Source: Gimesia aquarii (GTDB lineage: Bacteria; Planctomycetota; Planctomycetia; Planctomycetales; Planctomycetaceae). Taken from it: 64,000 nt of DNA. This document shows positions 1 through 9,416 of this stretch, piece by piece. The DNA is taken from the NCBI RefSeq assembly GCF_007748195.1, contig NZ_CP037920.1:1469536-1533535 (forward strand), written 5' to 3'. Numbering within the stretch: position 1 is the first letter of the stretch; each line of letters begins with the position of its first letter. Below the pieces are notes generated by a model. That model was not told the DNA's origin. It made no database searches and worked only from the letters and a program-made list of their open reading frames with translations. The position numbers were made by a program, and so were the translations under genes.

Positions 1-711
1 TCCGAACGTAATTGAGCCATGTTTCAACGTGATTGAATTATAGGTTGATGGCTTTGCGGTAAGACTGCCTGCTATACCAACGACTTCATTTGACCAATTG
101 TGAACGTCGTTTGACTTCCATTTCGATGGGTCTCCGGGAGGTCCTTTTGGAATTTTATCATACGCCTGTTTAAACATTGTGGTTGTTCGAACATCCGTGC
201 GAATCAAGTTAACTTCTTTTCCCTTATAGTAAAAATCTTTGTTTTGAAGCTTATTGTTTTGCCATGTTGGAAATAATTCAGAAGCAGAAAGATCAACAAA
301 AAGATTTCCATCTAGCTTATCATTTTTTCCAGAAAATGGTGATTTTGCTATAACCTGCATTTTTCCTGAGGGAGTTCGTTGTCCTGTATTCCAAGCCATT
401 GATGAAGCCACGGTTTGTGCTGCAGAAAACCAGTCCTCGACGCGTGCTTGCTCTTCGTTTATCCCTTTTGCACGGAGCGCTTTGCGCACTTCATCTGAAG
501 ACTTGACTCCAGCAATAAAGATATCTGAAGGTATACCTGCGACTTCTTTTCCATCGGAGATAATCAGATTCGGGTTCAGTTCTCGAAATCCAATGAGTGG
601 TAAGGTCTCGAGTGCCTCTGGTTCTTCACTTAAAGAAGTGTTAGTGAAAAAACTGATATGAAAGATCAAAATTAAAATAGAGCGATCAATGTATTGACAA
701 CATTGGAACAT
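1..711 (-). CDS. Partial secreted protein of unknown function (5' part only)
   Basis: On the minus strand an ATG at 711 opens a frame that stays open for 237 codons to the window edge, so the stop codon lies outside. The first residues (MFQCCQYIDRSILILIFHIS) form a basic/hydrophobic segment that could be a signal peptide, followed by a mostly hydrophilic region rich in Lys, Asp and Ser. I recognise no family. The plus-strand open frame at 254-661 is its shadow. The downstream neighbour SDR gene is on the same strand but upstream of this one, separated by about 220 bp, so it may be transcribed separately. Export is inferred only from the N-terminus. Confidence 0.65.
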   Translation of the reverse strand, partial: MFQCCQYIDRSILILIFHISFFTNTSLSEEPEALETLPLIGFRELNPNLIISDGKEVAGIPSDIFIAGVKSSDEVRKALRAKGINEEQARVEDWFSAAQTVASSMAWNTGQRTPSGKMQVIAKSPFSGKNDKLDGNLFVDLSASELFPTWQNNKLQNKDFYYKGKEVNLIRTDVRTTTMFKQAYDKIPKGPPGDPSKWKSNDVHNWSNEVVGIAGSLTAKPSTYNSITLKHGSITFG

Positions 712-933
712 GTTCGGCGCCTTTCAGTCTGGATGACCATTGAGGTACTGTACAAGGTAGTATCACAACTTTGCTCTTATTTGGCAAGTTTTTAAGAAAA
801 ATCTGACTTAACCAAACCGTGATGCTTACTGTCACCTATCGCATCCAGGGATAATCTTCAGTCATCTTTGAGTCTGACCCTTAATCGAATGAGCATTTAT
901 TTTTTGCCGATCAGATTAAAAAATACAAGCAAT

Positions 934-1707
934 CTACGGCAGCATACCTCGTCCGCCGCTGAGGACGAGGGTTTGTCCTGTTGTGAAATTACTCTCCTCG
1001 GACAGCAGGAACGCTACCATTGCCGCAACCTCTTCCGGGGTTCCCATTCGTGGGATCGGGGTTGCCTCGATGATTTTATCAAGATCAGTTTTGTCGACAT
1101 TCGAGAGAATTTCGGTTTCGATCAATCCCGGTGCGACCGCATTCACGCGGACATTCTCGCCTGCCCAGGCAGTCGCCGTACTTTGCGTGAACGAGATCAT
1201 GCCTGCTTTACTGACGGCATAAGCGATCGCCATCGGACGTGGCTGCAGACCGGAAAGTGAGCTTAAGTTGACAATGCGACCAAACTGGCGTTTCAGCATT
1301 CCTTCTTTCACCCGCCATGTGACAAGAAACGTGCCCGTCAGATTCACGTCCAGCATTTGACGCCACGAGTCTTCCGTCAATTCGGTATGTGACTCATAAT
1401 GGAAGATTCCCGAGTTATTGACCAACAGCTCGACTTCTCCCAGTTGAGCTTCGACTTCGCCTATCATTTGATCGACTTGCTCACTGTCGGAAACATCGCC
1501 TTGCACAACAATGCCAGTGCCTCCGATTGTTTGAATCTGTCGTAAGGTTTCTTCAGCATCCTTTTGACCACTGCGATAACTTACGGCAACACGCGCTCCT
1601 TCTTTCGCCAGTCGTAAGCAACAGGCCCGCCCAATTCCACGAGATCCTCCGGTGACTAAGGCAACTCGGTTTTGAAATCTCTGTGGATGAATATTTGCTT
1701 CTGACAT
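934..1707 (-). CDS. SDR-family oxidoreductase, FabG-like
   Basis: A 257-residue short-chain dehydrogenase/reductase of classical length. The Rossmann nucleotide-binding motif TGGSRGIG is near residue 19, the NNSG motif near residue 97, a catalytic Ser in NLSSLSG, and the YAVSK catalytic Tyr/Lys motif near residue 165. A C-terminal stretch of the FLLSEESNFTTGQTLVLSGG type is typical of 3-oxoacyl-ACP reductase-like members. These enzymes reduce or oxidise a carbonyl/alcohol with NAD(P)H in the cytoplasm. The substrate cannot be read from sequence: the gene stands alone and is not beside other fatty-acid synthesis genes, so a housekeeping FabG role is not supported. Confidence 0.9.
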   Translation of the reverse strand: MSEANIHPQRFQNRVALVTGGSRGIGRACCLRLAKEGARVAVSYRSGQKDAEETLRQIQTIGGTGIVVQGDVSDSEQVDQMIGEVEAQLGEVELLVNNSGIFHYESHTELTEDSWRQMLDVNLTGTFLVTWRVKEGMLKRQFGRIVNLSSLSGLQPRPMAIAYAVSKAGMISFTQSTATAWAGENVRVNAVAPGLIETEILSNVDKTDLDKIIEATPIPRMGTPEEVAAMVAFLLSEESNFTTGQTLVLSGGRGMLP

Positions 1708-1943
1708 GATCGTTCTTCGTCCCGATGTTTCTTGAATGGAATCGACTCTGATCGTCCGTGCGACCAGTGGATTCGATAATATCTCCAGATGGTTTCCTGT
1801 TCTACCATACTCAGAGGAAAGAGATAGGATCGACTATCCATAACAGTCATTCCATATCGATCAACACAGAAAAATCAGAGTTCAATTTATGCGGAATCAA
1901 AACCGCTAAAACGAGAGAAAAAGTAAGTTATCCGGGGAAATTA

Positions 1944-1972
1944 TTGATTTCATCACTGGATTCCGATACAAT
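1944..1972 (+). promoter_or_regulatory. Sigma70-type promoter for the DUF1549-DUF1501-WD40 operon
   Basis: TTGATT (1944-1949) and TACAAT (1967-1972) are separated by exactly 17 bp, and lie about 72 bp upstream of the ATG at 2045. This is the only clear promoter-like pair I see in the 337-bp gap after the SDR gene. The rest of the gap (1708-2044) holds only weak short open frames. Confidence 0.5.
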
Positions 1973-2044
1973 AATGAACGCTGATATATGATTGATTCTA
2001 CGTTGGCTCCTACCTGCTGATTCCTTCCTAAATAGAGTAGTAAT

Positions 2045-3724
2045 ATGAATTTACGCTCCATTCAACGGGTTGTTTGTTTAGCAACACTGATTGTTGCTGT
2101 GATGGACTTGCCGCTCTTTGCCGAGGTTCCCCTGCATCAACAGATTGATTCCCTCGTTGGTGTCGGAAATGAACAGTTCGAAAAGAATGCCAGCAAACCA
2201 GCCGATGATGCCACATTTTTGCGAAGGGTCACACTCGATTTAACGGGAACCATCCCGTCTGTTGACGAAGTCCACGCGTTCCTGAACGATCAGTCAACCG
2301 ACAAACGAACTCAGTTGGTCGACCGCTTGCTTGCCTCTCCTGAACATGCAAGGCGACTGCAATACTTTTTCGATACGATGATGATGGAACGGCGTCGTGA
2401 CAAATATATTCCTGCTGCACAATGGCGGAATTATTTACGAACCTCGTTTTCAGAAAACAAACCCTGGAATGTGTTGGTTCACGAAATCTTATCCGCTGAT
2501 GGAACCGATGAAAAAACACGGCCGGCGGCCAAGTTTTTACTCGATCGCGAATTAAAGGCCGAAGAAGTCACTCGCGATTTAGGACGTGTGTTTTTGGGAC
2601 GCGACTTACAGTGTGCCCAATGTCACGACCATCCCAATGTCAATGATTATCTGCAACGACACTATCATGGCTTAAACGCGTTTTTGAATCGCAGCTATCT
2701 CTTCAAAGATCCGAAAACGAAAAAGGCTTCCATTGGCGAAAAGGCAGAAGGTCTGGTTTCGTTTACATCGGTATTTACTAAGGAAGAAGGTAAGACCGCT
2801 CCTCGCATGCTCGATTTGCCTGAGATCGCTGACCCACCGATGCCAAAAGACCCCTATAAAGTCAAGCCGGCCAAAAATGTACGTTCGGTGCCCGTTTATA
2901 GTCGCAGATTGCAGTTAGCCAATGCGATGACGAACCCGACAAACGTTGCGTTTCAACAAAACATCGTCAACCGGTTATGGGCGATGATGATGGGCCGCGG
3001 TTTGGTGGAACCATTGGATATGTGGCACGCAGACAACCCTCCTTCGAATCCTAAACTACTCAACTTGTTAACCGAATCGTTACGCAAAAACAAATACAAC
3101 ATCCGCTTGATGCTTCGCGAAATGGCGTTAACAAAAACCTATCAGCGTAGTAGTCATGTTGCCAAAGACGCTAAAATTCCGGAAGAGACCAGCTTTAGTG
3201 TTGCGTTGTTAAAGCCTTTGTCTCCTGAACAACTCGCCTGGTCAATGATGCAGGCAACCGGGCTCACGGAAAAAACGCTTCACAGCCTCAAAGCAAAACA
3301 GTCAAAAGCGGATGCCAAAAAAGGGCAGAAAAAAACGGAAGACCCACAGTGGCAGGAAGAGGCTTTGCACGATGCTTTAAGTAGAAACGTAACTGCCTTT
3401 GTGACGACGTTTGGCATTGTGGGAGCGCAAACTTCACAGTTTGATGCATCGGCCAATCAGGCGCTCTTCTTACGAAACGGTCCGTTACTGCAATCCTGGC
3501 TGGTTCCTTCTAAAAACAATCTCACGGCCCGGCTCAAGAAACTGAAAGCTTCTGACCAAATTGCAGAAGAACTTTACTTGTCTGTCTTTTCGCGTCATCC
3601 CAACAAAATGGAAAAGGCACAAGTTGCAGCATATTTAAATGAGACTCAAGCACAATCAAATCAAGGCTTGCAGCAATTGGTTTGGGCGGCGCTTGCTTCT
3701 GACGAATTTCGATTTAATCATTAA
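2045..3724 (+). CDS. DUF1549/DUF1553 domain protein, secreted
   Basis: A 559-residue protein with an N-terminal signal peptide (hydrophobic core VVCLATLIVAVMDLPLFA). It has the DUF1549 (PSCyt2) region at about residues 30-240, including DDATFLRRVTLDLTG and the CAQCHDHP motif, and the DUF1553 (PSD1) region at about 290-559, including NRLWAMMMGRGLVEP and LMLREMALTKTYQRSS. These families are hugely expanded in planctomycetes and usually travel with DUF1501 proteins, as here. The cytochrome-like PSCyt1 domain often found at the N-terminus is absent. The CxxCH resembles a haem-c attachment site, but whether haem is bound is unknown. It is first gene of a three-gene operon with DUF1501 and WD40 proteins. 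Biochemical function is not established; a role in extracytoplasmic polymer handling is speculation. Confidence 0.9.
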   Translation: MNLRSIQRVVCLATLIVAVMDLPLFAEVPLHQQIDSLVGVGNEQFEKNASKPADDATFLRRVTLDLTGTIPSVDEVHAFLNDQSTDKRTQLVDRLLASPEHARRLQYFFDTMMMERRRDKYIPAAQWRNYLRTSFSENKPWNVLVHEILSADGTDEKTRPAAKFLLDRELKAEEVTRDLGRVFLGRDLQCAQCHDHPNVNDYLQRHYHGLNAFLNRSYLFKDPKTKKASIGEKAEGLVSFTSVFTKEEGKTAPRMLDLPEIADPPMPKDPYKVKPAKNVRSVPVYSRRLQLANAMTNPTNVAFQQNIVNRLWAMMMGRGLVEPLDMWHADNPPSNPKLLNLLTESLRKNKYNIRLMLREMALTKTYQRSSHVAKDAKIPEETSFSVALLKPLSPEQLAWSMMQATGLTEKTLHSLKAKQSKADAKKGQKKTEDPQWQEEALHDALSRNVTAFVTTFGIVGAQTSQFDASANQALFLRNGPLLQSWLVPSKNNLTARLKKLKASDQIAEELYLSVFSRHPNKMEKAQVAAYLNETQAQSNQGLQQLVWAALASDEFRFNH

Positions 3725-3768
3725 TGACAATCTCACCTGTTCCACTTCACCGGAGCGAAGGATAACCG

Positions 3769-5028
3769 ATGCGACGAAATCAAGGCTGTCATCAACTGGA
3801 TCACCAATTGGCACGACGTCAGTTTTTGGCGGGAGCCGCCAGTGGCGCGGTCGGTTTAGGTTTGCTGGGCTCGCCTGCCAACGCGGAAAAAATCAAAGGT
3901 CAGCACAAACGTGTCTTGCAACTCTACCTGCAGGGGGGCGTCAGCCAGTTGGAATCGTGGGACCCCAAACCGGGAACCGAGTATGGAGGCCCCTTTCGCG
4001 CCATTCCAACTTCAGTTCCAGGCATGCATATTTCCGAACTTTTGCCGTACACTGCGCAACGCATGCATTTACTGTCGATCGTCCGTAGTATCAATTTAAA
4101 AACGAACGACCATGGACAAGGTCGCTTGTTCATGGAAAAAGGGAGAAGAGCAGGTGAGTTTCCCTATGTCGGCTCAATTGCTTCGAAATACCTTGCACCC
4201 GCCAATAGTGAACTGCCTGGTTATATTCATATTTCGACACGTGGCCTAAACGATAGCACGGCAGCCTTTCTGGGGGCTCAGCATGCCCAATTGAAATTTG
4301 AAGGAGTCAAACCTCCCAAGAACTTAGCGATACCAAAAGGCCTTGATCAAACCACCGATGCTCGCAGAGTTCAGCTCAGACAGCAATTCAATAAGCAGTT
4401 TGGACGGGGACGTACGAAATCAATGACGGAATCGTTCGATGCTTCGTTTATTCAGGCTGCGAAACTGATGGGCCGTAAGTCATTCTTCGAGAAGCCACCC
4501 GCACAAAAAGATCTGGAACGTTACGGCACACACGACTTCGGCCGAAATTGTTTACTGGCTCGCGCCTTACTTGAAAACGATGCGACCTGTGTCAAAGTGA
4601 CGCACCACGGTTACGATTCCCATGCCGAGAATTTTAATTTCCATCTCGAACAACTGGGCGAGTTCGACAAAACCTTTGCGATGTTGCTTGACGACTTGCA
4701 CGAACGGGGTTTGTTGGAGAGTACGTTAGTGATGGTCTATTCCGAATTCGGTCGGACTCCTAAAATTAACGTGCGCTATGGTCGCGATCATTGGGGCACC
4801 GCTTGGTCAATAGCTCTAGGAGGCTGTGGTATACAACCGGGGGCCATCATCGGAAAAACCAATGAGAAAGGCACCGCCGTCGCTGACCGCGAAGTCGATG
4901 CCGGCCACCTGTTCCACACCTACCTGCAAGCGCTCGGTATTGATTCAACCGGTGATCACGAAATTGCCGGCCGCTCGATTCCCATTGGCGATCCTACTGC
5001 ACAAGCCATTAAGGAGTTGTTGGCATGA
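3769..5028 (+). CDS. DUF1501 domain protein with Tat-type signal
   Basis: A 419-residue protein starting with a twin-arginine-like leader (ARRQFLAGAASGAVGLGLLG, ending near NA-EK), so it is probably exported folded. The remainder matches the DUF1501 family, a sulfatase/alkaline-phosphatase-fold group. Visible conserved stretches include LQLYLQGGVSQLESWDPKPG, VKVTHHGYDSHAENF and YSEFGRTPKIN, then GRDHWG. The Asp/His-rich segments would fit metal binding, but activity is unproven. It starts 44 bp after the DUF1549 gene and its last codons overlap the WD40 gene by 4 bp (ATGA), which supports translational coupling. Confidence 0.92.
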   Translation: MRRNQGCHQLDHQLARRQFLAGAASGAVGLGLLGSPANAEKIKGQHKRVLQLYLQGGVSQLESWDPKPGTEYGGPFRAIPTSVPGMHISELLPYTAQRMHLLSIVRSINLKTNDHGQGRLFMEKGRRAGEFPYVGSIASKYLAPANSELPGYIHISTRGLNDSTAAFLGAQHAQLKFEGVKPPKNLAIPKGLDQTTDARRVQLRQQFNKQFGRGRTKSMTESFDASFIQAAKLMGRKSFFEKPPAQKDLERYGTHDFGRNCLLARALLENDATCVKVTHHGYDSHAENFNFHLEQLGEFDKTFAMLLDDLHERGLLESTLVMVYSEFGRTPKINVRYGRDHWGTAWSIALGGCGIQPGAIIGKTNEKGTAVADREVDAGHLFHTYLQALGIDSTGDHEIAGRSIPIGDPTAQAIKELLA

Positions 5029-6098
5029 ACGCGAAGCAATCTGATTTATCCGATGCCATCGTCGCTAAGAAGCCTGTCGTCGATTATGATTTGATCGACC
5101 CCACAAAAACTCATCGGGTGGCGCAATTTAAACATGATTTTCCACTCACTTCCTGTCGGGTCGATCCGAAAGGTCGCTTTGTTGTCGCCGGTGCGCAAGA
5201 TTTAGATATCCAGGTTTGGGATTTGAGTACCAAAGCCAAGCGTACGTTGAAAGGGCATACCAGTTGGGTGCGATCTTTCGACTTTTCGTCTGATGGTAAT
5301 ACGCTTTATTCAGCCTGCTGGGGCGGCGATATCAAAGTCTGGAATATGACAGACGCCGAACCAAAACCGACAATGACCATTCCTGCACACAAAGGCTCGG
5401 CGCGCTGGGTTCGTGTTTCTCCCGATCAGACCAAACTTGCCACATGCGGGAACGACTTGTTAGTCAAGGTTTGGAATATCAAGGATGGCAAATTACTCCA
5501 GACGTTTAGAGGTCACGAACGTCATGTGTACGCGGTTGACTTTCATCCCGAGGGCCAGCACCTGGTTTCTCAGGATTTGATGGGATTCATCAAAATTTGG
5601 GACATGAAAACCGGTAAAGAGGCCCGAGGCATTGATGCCACCGTGATGACCGGCTATGACAAAAAATTCGCCGCTGATATGGGGGGAGCCCGTGATTTGC
5701 AATTCAGCCCGGATGGCAGTGAACTGGCGAGTGCGGGAATTACAAATGTCGTCAACTCATTTGCCGGCGTGCAAGACCCCATTATCATGCTGTTCGACTG
5801 GAAAACCGGCAAAGAGAAAGCACAACTTAAACCTGAAAAAACATTTCAGGGAATCGCGTGGGGTGTGCGGTATCATCTCGATGGATTCTTAATCGGTGCA
5901 GGTGCCAATCGCAGTGGCAAAGGGGAACTTTGGTTCTATAAGCCAGATGAGAAAGAGTTCTTTCACACATTCAAGCTTTCTTCTGCGGCCCGTGGCCTCG
6001 ACCTCTTGGCCGATGGGCGACATCTGGTCGTCCCTCACTCCGACGGATCAGTCTACACCTATCGCATGACTGCCGAAGCAAAGAAAACTAAAACATAA
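5025..6098 (+). CDS. WD40 repeat protein
   Basis: A 357-residue beta-propeller protein with WD-type repeats ending in IQVWDL, IKVWNM, VKVWNI, IKIWDM and looser later blades. No signal peptide is visible, unlike its two operon partners, so it would be cytoplasmic unless carried by them. Its ATG overlaps the DUF1501 stop (ATGA), indicating cotranscription and coupled translation. WD40 proteins are scaffolds for complexes; here the likely partners are the DUF1549/DUF1553 and DUF1501 proteins, an inference from operon structure alone. The gene ends 20 bp from a convergent gene. Confidence 0.88.
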   Translation: MNAKQSDLSDAIVAKKPVVDYDLIDPTKTHRVAQFKHDFPLTSCRVDPKGRFVVAGAQDLDIQVWDLSTKAKRTLKGHTSWVRSFDFSSDGNTLYSACWGGDIKVWNMTDAEPKPTMTIPAHKGSARWVRVSPDQTKLATCGNDLLVKVWNIKDGKLLQTFRGHERHVYAVDFHPEGQHLVSQDLMGFIKIWDMKTGKEARGIDATVMTGYDKKFAADMGGARDLQFSPDGSELASAGITNVVNSFAGVQDPIIMLFDWKTGKEKAQLKPEKTFQGIAWGVRYHLDGFLIGAGANRSGKGELWFYKPDEKEFFHTFKLSSAARGLDLLADGRHLVVPHSDGSVYTYRMTAEAKKTKT

Positions 6099-6118
6099 AC
6101 GTTCGTTTTCATTCCATA

Positions 6119-7258
6119 TTATTCGAATGCTACAGCGGGAACGAATACCTGGCCTTCCATGAGCAGACGCGCCGTTCTCAAGACACTGGCACTGAGCACA
6201 TGTTGTTGTCCATCAGACTTCGGATCAAGTTTCAGAACAATATCGACATGGCCTGCCGGATGTTCAACTACCACCGTGCATTCATTTCCCGATTCGTGTC
6301 CTGTAATCGACTCTGCAACTGTTCCATCAAAGGCTGCAGCGACAGCAATTGAAATCGCTCCCGTAATCGCGTGTGCGGCGTGACAGTGGTCAGGGACAAA
6401 ATAGCGAGAGCAGACATGTCCCCCTTCGCGCGGTGGTGAGAGAAGAGCTACTTTGGGAGTAACGCGCCCCGTCGCGTCTCCGAGTCCCATCTTGAGCGAT
6501 GCCGCGCGACGAATCGATTCCAGTCGCACAAGCATTGGATGGTCGGCGTCCAGTTCCTCCGGTCGTTCGTGACCATCCTCACCAAGTGCTTCGGCATGGA
6601 GCAGGATTGTCGGGTTTGCACTGTCGATGCAGGTCACAGGCACACCTTCGATTTCATCAGTACGCGAACCGGTGGGAAAAACATCCCCCGTACGTGGTCC
6701 CAGAACGTCAAGGAATTCAAGTTGGATCGGTGCGGCTGTTCCCGGGACACCATCGATGCGCGCATCACCTGCAAACTCGACCTGACCTTGGGGGGTTTGT
6801 ACGTTGACGTTGATTCTGGTTTTGGTATTCGTATTAAAAACGCGTACGGTTGTTGTATCATCTTGAACCGGTACAAGGTCTCGCAAAATTGCGGCGGGGC
6901 CTACACCAGAGACAATGTTGCCGCAGTTGGCAGATGTGTCTACTGCGGACTCGGTCACCTTAACCTGAGCAAACAGGTAGTCGACGTCACAGTCTGGTTG
7001 TTGAGAAGGTGAGAGGATCGCTACTTTGCTGGTGAGAGAGTCACCACCTCCAATGCCATCAATTTGCCGTGCGTCAGGCGATCCCATCATTGCCAGAAGT
7101 ACGCGGTCACGGCTGGTGACATCTGCGGGAAGGTCAGAAGCGAGCAGATAGGGGCCTCGAGAGGTACCACCACGCATGAATAAACAGGGTAAGGCAAACT
7201 GGGGCATCGATTCCATTCTATGCGGCAACGCAGAACGAATTGATTCTGTATCTTCCAT
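6119..7258 (-). CDS. PrpF/GalD-family tautomerase (4-oxalomesaconate tautomerase-like)
   Basis: A 379-residue protein of the PrpF (diaminopimelate-epimerase-like fold) family. The N-terminal signature LPCLFMRGGTSRGPYLLASD, followed by GSPDARQIDGIGGGDSLTSK and SANCGNIVSGVGP, is closest in my memory to Pseudomonas GalD, which converts the keto and enol forms of 4-oxalomesaconate in gallate/protocatechuate 4,5-cleavage. The Cys in NCGN is the expected catalytic/substrate-loop residue. An internal Met at residue 15 or 18 could be the true start. PrpF (methylaconitate isomerase) is the alternative. It is downstream of the TetR-led cluster on the same strand, 138 bp after the next gene, so it may belong to it or have its own promoter. 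Confidence 0.8.
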   Translation of the reverse strand: MEDTESIRSALPHRMESMPQFALPCLFMRGGTSRGPYLLASDLPADVTSRDRVLLAMMGSPDARQIDGIGGGDSLTSKVAILSPSQQPDCDVDYLFAQVKVTESAVDTSANCGNIVSGVGPAAILRDLVPVQDDTTTVRVFNTNTKTRINVNVQTPQGQVEFAGDARIDGVPGTAAPIQLEFLDVLGPRTGDVFPTGSRTDEIEGVPVTCIDSANPTILLHAEALGEDGHERPEELDADHPMLVRLESIRRAASLKMGLGDATGRVTPKVALLSPPREGGHVCSRYFVPDHCHAAHAITGAISIAVAAAFDGTVAESITGHESGNECTVVVEHPAGHVDIVLKLDPKSDGQQHVLSASVLRTARLLMEGQVFVPAVAFE

Positions 7259-7397
7259 TTGAACTTACCTGAAACCGTTCCAGGCATTGAAGTTTTGATG
7301 ATTGTAACAACCAACGCTTGCGTGTCTATTGCATTCGATGGTTTTCGAGGTAAAAGCATTTCGCCATTTATGATCTTGAGATGGAAATCATTGAGAT

Positions 7398-8972
7398 CTA
7401 TTTTGATGGGGGAGCAAGATGTTCTCGATATGCCTGGAGTGCTTCTTTGCCCCAGACCCCTTCAGTCAGTGAATCCGAAAGCGCTTTACTTGTGGCTCCG
7501 GTATTAAACACGATGACGGTCGCTCCATAATCAAAGTGCCGGGCCAGATAATCTTTCATTGACAGTGAGTGTTTCCCGCCGGAGGGGCCCATCGTCGGAC
7601 TTGCTTCTGTACTGGCCCAGTGTGGATTTCCGTGGCGAGCAAGTTCTTCATAGAGTAATGCAAAATCGTTTCGAAACGGTCCAACCGGGTAGGTTGTCCA
7701 GCCTGGGCGCGAGTGATGATTAAAGGCAATGTCGAGTGGAGCATTGGTAAATTCTACCTGGGGAGAACCAACGACACCGGCACCGGCGGCAACGTGAGTA
7801 TACATTTTTTGAATGGGAATGCCCGCCTCAGCAAGTTTCTGGGACCAGAAAGAAGTATACTCCTGATTGATCTGCGCCAACGCCCGCCCGAAATCTTTTG
7901 GGGGCTCGGTTTTGCTATATCCTTTATTGGTCAAAGCGTTAAAACCAAGACGAGCCTTGGGTGATCCATCCTGATCCATCAATTTGGCAATTTGTGGCCT
8001 TAGCCGATCAATGTTCTCATAATTCGGCAGCGATGGTTCCGCACCGACGGTCACGCCTGAGAAGAGATATTCCTTCCCCTCTTTCTTCAATCTGTCAAGT
8101 CCTGCTTTTATCGGTGGTGCGACAACCTCGCCGATCATACGGGATACTTCCCGCAAGACATGCGGACTGTTATAGCAGATCACCGGCGCCATGCTCTCAG
8201 GGACTCCCCAGTTGCGGTATCGATGTGGATGCGGCGTGCCGTCCCAGTCAATCCATTCGACATTTGCTTTGTTCTTCGGGTCATAGCCTGGCTTCTCTTT
8301 GTCTGCATAGTTCCAGAGGTCTGGCCGGTTTTCCCACTCATGACTGTCGATAGTAAAATGTACGGCTACATTATTTCGAATTGCAACATCAAAGGCACTA
8401 CGCACGGCCCGTGCGATGTCCGCGCGTTTGTTGACACTGTGTTTCGGATCGAACTTCCAGGTATGAATGATCAAGTGAAATCCCCAGTTTCTCTGCCTGG
8501 GATCTGTTGCCTTACCGATTTTGGCAATGGTTTGTTGAATGCCGTTGTCCAGGCCGTCGGTCTGACCACCGTAGAGCTGACCCGCTTCGCGTATTGGTAA
8601 AATAATGTACTGTGTCTCTTTTGTTTTCCGAAGATATTTTTTCAAGTCTTCTGGTTTATAAACGAGTGGTCCTTTTTTCAACATTTTCAGGGCGCGGTCA
8701 GCGACTTTTTCCGCCTCCTGATATTTTCCGGCTTTCATATTTGGAATGAATTCGGCGAGCATGATATCACGAATCTTGAAAGGCGGTATCCCCGCAGATG
8801 CCCAGCGTTCCATACCGGCTTCGACCTGTTTCAGTTTTTTCTCACATATTTTTACCCATTCTTCGCGCGTTCGTTTGTTCTCATCTTCACCTCGGAGAGG
8901 AATCAGAAACGTGCTAAGTAGAAATACTACAGTGAGCACTGGTAGCAAGTACTTTCTTTCATTAAGCGACAT
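7398..8972 (-). CDS. Secreted TIM-barrel/glycosidase-like protein of unknown specificity
   Basis: A 524-residue protein with a clear signal peptide (LLPVLTVVFLLSTFLIPLRG). An N-terminal helical stretch (residues 30-100) is followed by a large globular region with barrel-like strands (YIILPI, WGFHLIIHTWKF, AVHFTIDSHEWENRP, LFSGVTVGAEPS, MYTHVAAG). Acidic/aromatic motifs such as DSHEWE, TVGAEPSLPNYEN and WASTEASP look like a glycoside-hydrolase (clan-A-like) active-site groove with paired Glu residues, but I cannot name a family. It lies 28 bp downstream of the thioesterase gene on the same strand, an odd partner for cytoplasmic catabolic enzymes. Confidence 0.7.
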   Translation of the reverse strand: MSLNERKYLLPVLTVVFLLSTFLIPLRGEDENKRTREEWVKICEKKLKQVEAGMERWASAGIPPFKIRDIMLAEFIPNMKAGKYQEAEKVADRALKMLKKGPLVYKPEDLKKYLRKTKETQYIILPIREAGQLYGGQTDGLDNGIQQTIAKIGKATDPRQRNWGFHLIIHTWKFDPKHSVNKRADIARAVRSAFDVAIRNNVAVHFTIDSHEWENRPDLWNYADKEKPGYDPKNKANVEWIDWDGTPHPHRYRNWGVPESMAPVICYNSPHVLREVSRMIGEVVAPPIKAGLDRLKKEGKEYLFSGVTVGAEPSLPNYENIDRLRPQIAKLMDQDGSPKARLGFNALTNKGYSKTEPPKDFGRALAQINQEYTSFWSQKLAEAGIPIQKMYTHVAAGAGVVGSPQVEFTNAPLDIAFNHHSRPGWTTYPVGPFRNDFALLYEELARHGNPHWASTEASPTMGPSGGKHSLSMKDYLARHFDYGATVIVFNTGATSKALSDSLTEGVWGKEALQAYREHLAPPSK

Positions 8973-9000
8973 AATTCTTGTTCCTTTTTATAGGTCAGCG

Positions 9001-9402
9001 CTAGTCTCGTCGCTGCTTGCTTTCTACTTTTTTGGCAAGGCGCGCGGCCTGAATCACATGCAGTTTGTGTGTGCCACGGGCGATTTGTTCGTGTTCGTCA
9101 TGAGCCTCAAATTGAAATGAAATCACCGGCCCATCGGTGTAGATCACCCGCGCGCTGCAGACGACCTCTGCTCCCAGAGGTGTCGCCGCGATGTGTTCGA
9201 CGTTGACGACCATACCGACAGTGCTCTCGCCTGGTTCAAGCAGAGGTAGCATGGCTTTACGAGCCGCGTGCTCCAGAAACCAGATCAACCACGGTGTGCA
9301 CAGAATCTGAGGCATCCCATCATGGGCGAAATCGATGAGATGTTCCTCACTCACAACGAACCGTTCCTCACCGACCGTGCCGATTTTTACGACATCTTTC
9401 AT
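9001..9402 (-). CDS. Thioesterase, FlK (fluoroacetyl-CoA thioesterase) type hot-dog fold
   Basis: A 133-residue single hot-dog domain. Motifs include MPQILCTPWLIWFLEHAA near residues 29-46, GESTVGMVVNVEHIAATPLG in the middle and EIHRG-like EQIARGTHKLHVI at the end, matching the FlK-type thioesterase family. These cleave or bind small acyl-CoA thioesters in the cytoplasm. The Thr and Glu of the TPW/LEHAA segment and the His of the NVEHIAATP segment correspond to the FlK Thr-Glu-His catalytic set as far as I can align by eye. It sits 14 bp after the CMD-like gene, consistent with one operon. Confidence 0.8.
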   Translation of the reverse strand: MKDVVKIGTVGEERFVVSEEHLIDFAHDGMPQILCTPWLIWFLEHAARKAMLPLLEPGESTVGMVVNVEHIAATPLGAEVVCSARVIYTDGPVISFQFEAHDEHEQIARGTHKLHVIQAARLAKKVESKQRRD

Positions 9403-9416
9403 GTTTCAATCTTCCT

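Noticed and set aside
254-661. Plus-strand 135-codon open frame at the left edge
   Set aside because: It is the antisense shadow of the minus-strand partial gene (1-711), whose translation looks far more protein-like and begins with a hydrophobic leader.
1758-1991. 77-codon plus-strand frame before the DUF1549 operon
   Set aside because: It covers the promoter-like pair at 1944-1972 and has no ribosome-binding site or recognisable protein sequence.
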